Assembly (NCBI GenBank): GCA_020344715.1
Contig: CP070828.1
Span: 1,009,822-1,020,901, forward strand
Reading direction: 5' to 3'
Length of the DNA stretch: 11,080 nucleotides
From: Candidatus Bathyarchaeota archaeon
Lineage (GTDB): Archaea > Thermoproteota > Bathyarchaeia > Bathyarchaeales > Bathyarchaeaceae
Shown: piece by piece, positions 6,741 to 11,080 of the stretch
Layout of the letters: the number at the start of each line of letters is the position of its first letter
How positions within the stretch are numbered: position 1 is the stretch's first letter
Notes under the pieces: model-generated
Database searches by the model: none
What the model was told of the DNA's origin: nothing
What the model saw: only the letters and a program-made list of their open reading frames with translations
Program-made: the position numbers and the translations under genes

Positions 6741-6962
6741 TGTCAAAAGATTGAGAATGCAGAAGGCGCGCGTGCATGTTATGAATTCTCCTTTCTCTCT
6801 CCCTGCGCGCGCCACTTTCCGTCGCAACCTTCTGGTTGACAGAAAGGTCAACAGGCTGAAGCCGAACTGCTTCGAGGAGCGATCGTTAGTTGAAGCTGGA
6901 AGACCCTGCAGAACTAGGTTCAGATGTCCAAAAAGCGTAGGGCTCGAATCGCTCTGTTGGCC
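6741..6962 (+). ncRNA. Candidate structured RNA (uncertain)
   Basis: Three strong stems follow one another: GGCGCGCG (6765-6772) with CGCGCGCC (6806-6813), 8 perfect GC pairs with a 32-base pyrimidine-rich loop; GTTGAC (6835-6840) with GTCAAC (6847-6852); and GAAGC (6858-6862) with GCTTC (6869-6873). An alternative CTTC/GAAG pairing (6829-6832 with 6858-6861) would close the second stem. I see none of the signatures of tRNA, RNase P RNA, SRP RNA or C/D box RNA. The strand and the ends are guesses based on the TATA-like box; the stems exist on either strand. Confidence 0.25.
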
Positions 6963-6963
6963 G

Positions 6964-7515
6964 TCATGTTGCTGCTCTAAGATCTTCCACGAGTTGAAGG
7001 CCTAGCTGGAATCCTCGGAGATTTTCCCTCAGCATCTCCTTCGGCACACTGTTTTTGATTGTGCTTTTCATGGCTTCTTGGCTAATGATCCTTGTTGCTT
7101 TAGTGAGGGCGCCCAGCATGACCGTGTTGGCGTAGATTTTACGTTTTAGCTTTGCTTCTGCTGTGCTTGTCGCTGGCACTTGAAAGATTTTTGCTTCTAG
7201 CTTCGGGACCGTTTTGATCATGTCTTTATCTAGGAGGAGGACGCCGCCTTCCTTCAAGTTTTCTACATATTTGTTGAGAGCTGGTTGGCTCATGGCGATT
7301 AGGATGTCGCATTGTCTGACTTTTGGGTACTTTATCACGTGGTCTGAAATTATGACTTCACTCTGTGCGGCGCTTCCACGGGCTTCCGCTCCGTAGCTTT
7401 GAGTTTGAACCACGTGTTTTCCGTCGTAGACTGCGGCTTTTGCGAGAAGCTGTCCGGCTAGGACGACTCCTTGTCCGCCGAGTCCTGCGATTCTTATTTC
7501 AGTTTTTTCGAGCAG
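6964..7515 (-). CDS. korC: 2-oxoacid:ferredoxin oxidoreductase, gamma subunit
   Basis: The gamma subunit completes the catalytic complex that turns a 2-oxoacid plus CoA into acyl-CoA and CO2 and reduces ferredoxin. The family N-terminus TEIRIAGLGGQGV lies upstream at about 7465-7503, followed by VVQTQSYGAEARGSAAQSEV and a C-terminal region ending LVEDLRAAT. So the first GTG (7411-7413) cannot be the real start: it would remove the conserved GLGGQG. Reading back from GLGGQG to the in-frame stop at 7531-7533, there is no ATG, GTG or TTG. Possible starts are CTG 7513-7515 (AAGG about 12 bases before it; chosen here, 183 residues), CTG 7522-7524, or ATA 7495-7497. A +1 slip at the A6 run (7503-7508) would instead fuse it to KorB. 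It overlaps korB by 17 bases as drawn. The function call is firm; the start is not. Confidence 0.85.
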   Translation of the reverse strand: MLEKTEIRIAGLGGQGVVLAGQLLAKAAVYDGKHVVQTQSYGAEARGSAAQSEVIISDHVIKYPKVRQCDILIAMSQPALNKYVENLKEGGVLLLDKDMIKTVPKLEAKIFQVPATSTAEAKLKRKIYANTVMLGALTKATRIISQEAMKSTIKNSVPKEMLRENLRGFQLGLQLVEDLRAAT

Positions 7516-8332
7516 CTTTTTCAGCCTTCTTCAGGGTTTCTTGAAGGTGATCTGTAAACGTCCGTTTCTCTGTGTGTGCGAATTTTCCAACTACGATTCT
7601 GTTTGCCAGCTCCGTTTCTGTCATTTCGTTGGCTTTCTCTTTCAGTGTAGTGTTTTGTTTGAACCATCTGAGCATTTCCGCAGCGTCTTTCAATCCAATC
7701 CGTCTTCCAAACGTTGTTGGACAAGGGCTAACTGCTTCAATGAACGCGAATCCATTCGTCGTCACAGCTGTTTTCATGGCGTCTTTGAGCTGTTCAAAAT
7801 GCAAGGTTGTCCAACGCGCCGCGTAGCTTGCTCCTGCCGTGGCTACTAGGCGTGTCGTATCCAGCGGTGGGTCGAAACTTCCATACGGCGTGGTTGTGGT
7901 TTTGATTCCAAGAGGTGTTGTTGGTGCTACTTGTCCGCCTGTCATGCCATAGATCATATTGTTGACCATCACAACAGTGATGCCTATGTTTCTTCGAGCT
8001 GCATGGACGAGGTGGCTGAGTCCGATGCCGGCGATGTCGCCGTCTCCGCCGAAGACGATGACGTTGAGGTCAGGTCGCATGAGTTTGATGCCAGTGGCCA
8101 CTGGTATGCTTCTTCCATGAGCTGCATGTATGGAGTCAGCTTTGAAGTAAGGTGAGGGAATCCAAGCGGCGCAACCGATTCCGCTGCAGAAGACGAATTT
8201 GCGCATATCGTGGTAATCCAGCTCGTGCAAGGCTCTGAGGAAGCAGTTCATTACTGTGAGGCAGCCGCAGCCCTTGCAGAACGGTAATGGCAAGTCTCGA
8301 AGGTACTTGCGAATTGTGAAGGGTTCGGTCAA
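7499..8332 (-). CDS. korB: 2-oxoacid:ferredoxin oxidoreductase, beta subunit
   Basis: A 277-residue thiamine-diphosphate and [4Fe-4S] subunit that carries the active site and hands electrons to ferredoxin. Cluster cysteines are C19 and C22 (FCKGCGC), C49 (FCSGIGC) and C204 (SPCPTTFG), matching the arrangement known from archaeal enzymes. The TPP motif is GGDGDIAGIG (95-104) with the paired VMVNNMIYGMTGGQ (121-134). HAAHGR (69-74) is the usual contact before it. The start is TTG 8330-8332, which overlaps the korA stop as TTGA, a sign of translational coupling; the frame has no better start and the next Met (residue 28) would remove two cluster cysteines. The end reads KAARKN and then TGA, over the sequence A AAA AAC. 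The substrate (2-oxoglutarate, pyruvate or other) is not decided by what I can see. Confidence 0.95.
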   Translation of the reverse strand: MTEPFTIRKYLRDLPLPFCKGCGCLTVMNCFLRALHELDYHDMRKFVFCSGIGCAAWIPSPYFKADSIHAAHGRSIPVATGIKLMRPDLNVIVFGGDGDIAGIGLSHLVHAARRNIGITVVMVNNMIYGMTGGQVAPTTPLGIKTTTTPYGSFDPPLDTTRLVATAGASYAARWTTLHFEQLKDAMKTAVTTNGFAFIEAVSPCPTTFGRRIGLKDAAEMLRWFKQNTTLKEKANEMTETELANRIVVGKFAHTEKRTFTDHLQETLKKAEKAARKN

Positions 8333-9474
8333 CTTTTTTTCACGCTCTTTTCGATTTCGGCTAACAGTTCTTCTGGGGTAATCATTTCTCCTCCGCCGAT
8401 TTTGTTGAGCGGGACAACTCTAGTTGTGTCTTTAACGCTTCGTTGGACTTCGTAGAGGATTTCTCCGAGGTTCATTTCGGGCACAATTATCGTGTGTGCT
8501 TCTTGGGCTATTGACCGCACAATCTTTTCTGGAAAAGGCCAGATGGTTTTCAGTCTTACGAATCCGATCTTGATTCCTCTGTGTTCTGCATGGTCGACCG
8601 CTTCGTACATGGCTCTCGAAGTGCATCCGAACGAGACTACTGCAACGTCACAGTTGTCAATGTTGTAGGTTTCATAGTCGGCTATTCTGTCAGCGTTGCT
8701 TCGAATCTTTTCGATGAGGTTTTCGACGAGTCGCTTGTGAACGTGTGGGTCGGCTGTGAAGCGATGTCCCTGTTCATCGTGGGTCGAGCCGGTGACTGCC
8801 ACATTGAATCCTTCCCCGACCGAAGGCATAGGTGCTACCTCTTTCTTGCCGAAAAATTGGGTCTCTGTTGAATTCGGTCTTTTCCTGTTGGCAATCGTCA
8901 TCTGTTTCAATGGTGGCACCGTTATTCCTTCTCTCATGTGCGCTACGATTTCATCCGCCAAGAGCACAACTGGAGTTCGATAGGTTTCGGCGAGATTGAA
9001 CGCTTGAACTGTGAGTTCAAACATTTCCTGAACCGAATTGGGCGCCAAAACAAGACTCATATAGTCGCCATGAGTACCCCATCGGGCCTGCATGACGTCG
9101 CCTTGACTACACTTGGTTGCCTGACCAGTGCTTGGACCTGCTCTTTGAACGTCGACGATTACACTTGGTGTTTCAGTCATAAACGCGTAGCCTATCAGCT
9201 CTTGCATTAAGCTGAAGCCCGGACCAGAAGTGGCAGTCATCGCTTTGGCTCCAGTCCAGCTGGCGCCAATAACAGCGGCCAACGCGGCCATTTCATCTTC
9301 CATTTGAACAACGATACCATTGTTCTGAGGCAACCTCAGCGCTATGTGCTCAAAGATCTCACTGGCAGGAGTTATTGGGTAACCTGCAAAGAAGCGGCAT
9401 CCAGCAACTATTGCTCCCTCGGCGCATGCTTGGTTTCCTTGCCAGAAGAAGGTTCCAGGCTGCGTTTTCGCCAT
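8329..9474 (-). CDS. korA: 2-oxoacid:ferredoxin oxidoreductase, alpha subunit
   Basis: A 381-residue alpha subunit, first gene of the kor operon. It has the KorA signatures: GYPITPASE (31-39), the substrate and TPP-contacting loop; QMEDEMAALAAVIGAS (57-72); TSGPGFSLMQE (82-92); QRAGPSTG (110-117), where most relatives read RGGPSTG; then the C-terminal pyrimidine-binding-like fold domain from about 270 (CDVAVVSFGCTSRAM). The alpha chain is of the short type without a fused gamma domain, which agrees with the separate korC. ATG 9472-9474 follows AGGAG at 8-base spacing. No ferredoxin-like delta subunit gene (korD) is in the operon as seen; the enzyme either works as alpha-beta-gamma with free ferredoxin, or the delta gene lies elsewhere. 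The cell is probably anaerobic, since such enzymes are mostly oxygen-sensitive. Confidence 0.95.
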   Translation of the reverse strand: MAKTQPGTFFWQGNQACAEGAIVAGCRFFAGYPITPASEIFEHIALRLPQNNGIVVQMEDEMAALAAVIGASWTGAKAMTATSGPGFSLMQELIGYAFMTETPSVIVDVQRAGPSTGQATKCSQGDVMQARWGTHGDYMSLVLAPNSVQEMFELTVQAFNLAETYRTPVVLLADEIVAHMREGITVPPLKQMTIANRKRPNSTETQFFGKKEVAPMPSVGEGFNVAVTGSTHDEQGHRFTADPHVHKRLVENLIEKIRSNADRIADYETYNIDNCDVAVVSFGCTSRAMYEAVDHAEHRGIKIGFVRLKTIWPFPEKIVRSIAQEAHTIIVPEMNLGEILYEVQRSVKDTTRVVPLNKIGGGEMITPEELLAEIEKSVKKS

Positions 9475-9482
9475 AGTTTTTT

Positions 9483-9487
9483 CTCCT
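9483..9487 (-). promoter_or_regulatory. Strong Shine-Dalgarno of korA
   Basis: AGGAG on the minus strand, 8 bases before ATG 9474. It is the clearest ribosome-binding site in the window, in contrast with the overlapping, coupled starts of korB and korC. Confidence 0.7.
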
Positions 9488-9532
9488 GATAGAATCGCTA
9501 TTGGACGAAACTTGGAGATTAGAAAGTGTAGG

Positions 9533-9550
9533 CGTATGTTTATAAATACG
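9533..9550 (-). promoter_or_regulatory. kor operon promoter: TTTATAAA inside an inverted repeat
   Basis: TTTATAAA at 9539-9546 is an excellent archaeal TATA box. Minus-strand transcription would start near 9517, giving a leader of about 43 bases with the Shine-Dalgarno inside. The box is flanked by CGTAT (9533-9537) and ATACG (9546-9550), a 5-bp inverted repeat that could be an operator covering the TATA. Since TTTATAAA is its own reverse complement, it could in principle also fire on the plus strand, toward the pseudoknot. Confidence 0.65.
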
Positions 9551-9670
9551 TCTCTTTGGCGGCTGATTGTCTGCCAGAAGGTGAATGTGTGAATTCATTT
9601 CCTGAAGATTTTCTTCTGTTGCCGTAGGCGAACGTAGATAGTCACAACGAGTACCGCAAAGCTCTAGAAA

Positions 9671-9717
9671 TAGTAGTCCGATAGCCCCCAAAGACTACTA
9701 CTTCTCAACTGGGGCTA
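9671..9717 (+). other. Interleaved perfect stems: H-type pseudoknot candidate
   Basis: TAGTAGTC (9671-9678) pairs perfectly with GACTACTA (9693-9700), and TAGCCCC (9682-9688) pairs perfectly with GGGGCTA (9711-9717). The order is 1-2-1'-2', so both stems together make a classical pseudoknot. Loops are 3, 4 and 10 bases as read on the plus strand; the 3-base loop crosses a 7-bp stem and the 10-base loop an 8-bp stem, which is sterically comfortable. If they do not form together, they are two exclusive hairpins, as in a switch. On the minus strand the loops are 10, 4 and 3, which is less favourable. It lies in the 381-base gap between korA and the beta-CASP gene; no known RNA family is recognised. 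Confidence 0.45.
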
Positions 9718-9802
9718 CAGACTCTTAATCATGAGCTGTTGGCTATCGCTCAAGTCCTTGTGGCTTGGAACTGTTCGTGTGTTGTTGTGAAACAGTGTAT
9801 GC

Positions 9803-9844
9803 AAAAAACAGCGCGCGGCCGCAGAGAAAGTCTAGTGTCTGCGG
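9803..9844 (-). terminator. Hairpin plus T6 after the beta-CASP gene
   Basis: On the minus strand, 11 bases after the stop codon at 9856, CCGCAGA (9844-9838) pairs perfectly with TCTGCGG (9825-9819) across a 12-base loop. A GC-rich stretch of about 10 bases follows and then T6 (9808-9803). The spacing between stem and T run is longer than in a standard intrinsic terminator. The position supports the role. Confidence 0.5.
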
Positions 9845-9855
9845 AACTCATTTTG

Positions 9856-11080
9856 TCACAAGACGTATTCTTTTCCGTATTTGATCATTTGAACTTTGCT
9901 CATGATGTCCTTGAAGAGTTGTTGGTTTTCCGTGTGTACTGGAAAAATCCTCTTTGCGTTAATATCGTTGACTAGATGTGTTAGTTGTGGTCTGTTTAAG
10001 TGGCCGGAAGCGTGCAGTTGATGAAACTGCATTTCGAAATGGTCTAGCCAGTTGTGCATTACTTGATCTTCAATGTCTTCTTCACTGTAGGGTTCGCTCA
10101 TGCTGTGAATAAAATGGCTGCCTGCCTTCGGCTTGATGTCAATTAATTCTGCAAACTGATAAAAATCCAAATCCATAACCAGCTTGCCCTGGTTTTCATG
10201 CACAAACTCAAACGTTGCCAATTTGTCCATGAACTCTCGCTCCCAAACATAGTAGTCCTTTTGCTCAAAATCTCCAGACTTCTTCCGTTTATAGTACACC
10301 AGAATACTCTCATCCTTGGATGGATCCGGTAGATCAAGACGCTTGTCCTCCACAAGCCTGCTCAGCAAGTGAGCGGTCTTCGGAGAGACAACGATCTTTC
10401 TACGATTGCTCTTAGCCACATCATAGAAGCTTCTAAACCGATCCATGTCCCGACTATAACGGGTAACAAACACAATCTTCTCTGTCGAAGATACAACCTT
10501 GCTGCTCAGCGTTTTGACTTGCTGCTCAGAATAATTCTTTCGCTTTTCCTTCTCAACCATCCTCGTACCTTCACAGATCATGGCCACAGGCTCAGACTCG
10601 CGGGCTATATCCCCAAACTCGTCAGTCATATCCTTTCTTGGTCCATGAGCTCTGAGGTCACCACTATACACAACCGTGCCCTCAGACGTGTGAATCAGAA
10701 ACCCGTAAGCCGCAGGAATCGAATGGTCAACATGAACTGGCTCAATGACTAGGCTTCCAATCTGAACTTTGTCGCCTGTTCGAAACGTCTGATATTTATG
10801 CTCACCGTAACGGGTGAAACTGCTGGTCTTCTCCATAGCCTCTAGAAACAGCCTAGTGCCTACTCCGAGAAATACAGGAATCTCAGGATCCAGAAACTGA
10901 ATATGACTTACATGATCAAAATGAGCATGAGACAAGAACACCGCGTCAAACCTAGGCTTCATATAGGGAATATTCGTACACTCCAGCTGCTCCTTCGCAT
11001 ACAACCCCTTCAACTTCGGTAACAAACCAAACTCAAAATAATCCCCTAACCCGTTTATGCCTCGGGGACACAGCCAACCC
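9856..11080 (-). CDS. Beta-CASP metallo-beta-lactamase protein, RNase J-like, 5'-truncated
   Basis: Probably a zinc-dependent nuclease of the beta-CASP group that acts on RNA (archaeal RNase J-like); a DNA or other substrate is not excluded. The frame is open to the window edge, reading GWLCPRGINGLGDYFEFG before the TTG at 11025, so the start lies outside; 408 codons are visible. Motifs: zinc ligands HAHFDH (10929-10912), the next His motif VHVDHS, the bridging Asp in SGDLR, the beta-CASP segment with HASGHL, and near the end FPVHTENQQLF, the HTE motif typical of RNase J and CPSF-like proteins. The GLGD-FEFG-P start also matches that group. No KH domains are seen in the visible part. It is upstream of, and co-directional with, the kor operon, but a terminator-like hairpin and the kor promoter separate them. 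Confidence 0.88.
   Translation of the reverse strand, partial: GWLCPRGINGLGDYFEFGLLPKLKGLYAKEQLECTNIPYMKPRFDAVFLSHAHFDHVSHIQFLDPEIPVFLGVGTRLFLEAMEKTSSFTRYGEHKYQTFRTGDKVQIGSLVIEPVHVDHSIPAAYGFLIHTSEGTVVYSGDLRAHGPRKDMTDEFGDIARESEPVAMICEGTRMVEKEKRKNYSEQQVKTLSSKVVSSTEKIVFVTRYSRDMDRFRSFYDVAKSNRRKIVVSPKTAHLLSRLVEDKRLDLPDPSKDESILVYYKRKKSGDFEQKDYYVWEREFMDKLATFEFVHENQGKLVMDLDFYQFAELIDIKPKAGSHFIHSMSEPYSEEDIEDQVMHNWLDHFEMQFHQLHASGHLNRPQLTHLVNDINAKRIFPVHTENQQLFKDIMSKVQMIKYGKEYVL

Larger units (their letters stand above)
6571..6963. other. 393-base intergenic region without a convincing protein gene
   Basis: Between the converging wHTH and korC genes. The first 140 bases are pyrimidine-rich with short T runs (for example at 6632-6636) that could end the wHTH transcript. 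A promoter-like box follows at 6712-6718, and the rest (about 6741-6962) is rich in hairpins. On the minus strand, T5 at 6930-6934, about 30 bases past the korC stop, with a weak stem before it, could end the kor operon. The open frame 6751-7005 starts with TTG, is rich in Arg and Cys and overlaps korC; I do not believe it. Confidence 0.6.

Noticed and set aside
6939..6955. tRNA T-arm look-alike (AGGGC, loop TCGAATC, GCTCT)
   Set aside because: The loop lacks the canonical TTC-R-A register, no acceptor partner lies about 70 bases upstream, and no D or anticodon arm can be drawn.
6751..7005. 84-codon plus-strand frame
   Set aside because: TTG start, no ribosome-binding site, an Arg- and Cys-heavy product, and overlap with the 3' end of korC in the opposite direction.
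6964..7413. korC starting at GTG 7411-7413
   Set aside because: It would cut off the conserved TEIRIAGLGGQG region, which is plainly encoded in the same frame upstream.
7497..7510. -1 frameshift on A AAA AAC at the end of korB
   Set aside because: The heptamer is a textbook -1 slippery site, but the -1 frame meets TAA two codons later (CTG AAA TAA). Only +1 reaches the gamma frame.
9682..9717. TAGCCCC/GGGGCTA as a tRNA acceptor stem
   Set aside because: The two arms are only 36 bases apart end to end, far too short for a tRNA.
9811..9822. GCGCGCGGCCGC as a special site
   Set aside because: Self-complementary but short and GC-only; it overlaps the terminator stem and needs no separate explanation.
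1..11080. CRISPR array, insertion sequence or provirus
   Set aside because: I saw no regularly spaced direct repeats, transposase, integrase, or terminal inverted repeats. The genes read as ordinary chromosomal ones.

Overview
The window looks like a piece of an uncultured archaeal chromosome. The EF-2 is of the archaeal/eukaryotic type and keeps the histidine that becomes diphthamide. TATA-like boxes lie at archaeal distances in front of several genes, one small regulator gene looks leaderless, and the wHTH regulator and three-subunit 2-oxoacid:ferredoxin oxidoreductase are common in anaerobic archaea. I cannot fix the lineage from the sequence; an anaerobic TACK/Bathyarchaeia-like archaeon would fit, but that is inference.

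Layout, left to right. Positions 1-1851 (+) hold EF-2, cut at its 5' end by the window. Positions 1980-3185 (+) hold a fold-type I PLP aminotransferase, followed by a hairpin/T-run terminator. Positions 3404-3973 (+) hold an FMN nitroreductase-family protein with its own TATA box; a doubtful 76-residue ORF lies antisense in the gap before it. Positions 4024-4710 (-) hold a membrane-anchored protein with a 17-triplet collagen-like stretch and a beta-rich C-terminal domain. This gene is divergent from a 12-TM MFS transporter at 4993-6237 (+), and the shared 282-base spacer carries two palindromes. Positions 6313-6570 (+) hold a small winged-helix regulator with an apparently leaderless promoter. 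Positions 6571-6963 hold no convincing protein gene but contain a promoter-like box and several strong hairpins.

Positions 9474 down to 6964 (-) are a compact korA-korB-korC operon (alpha, beta, gamma subunits of a 2-oxoacid:ferredoxin oxidoreductase). The genes overlap at both junctions, and a TTTATAAA promoter with a good Shine-Dalgarno site drives them. The gamma gene has no ATG, GTG or TTG upstream of its conserved nucleotide-binding motif; the beta/gamma junction has an A6 run where a +1 slip would fuse the two proteins. Positions 9475-9855 hold a perfect 8-bp plus 7-bp interleaved stem pair that can form an H-type pseudoknot, and a terminator-like hairpin. Positions 9856 to the window end (-) hold a beta-CASP metallo-beta-lactamase protein, probably an RNase J-like nuclease, cut at its 5' end.

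How the genes work together: only the kor genes form a clear functional unit, oxidatively decarboxylating a 2-oxoacid to acyl-CoA and reducing ferredoxin. The aminotransferase could supply 2-oxoacids, but it is 3.8 kb away with other genes between, so no link can be claimed. EF-2 and the beta-CASP protein are information-processing genes. The collagen-like protein and the MFS transporter may share control through their common spacer.
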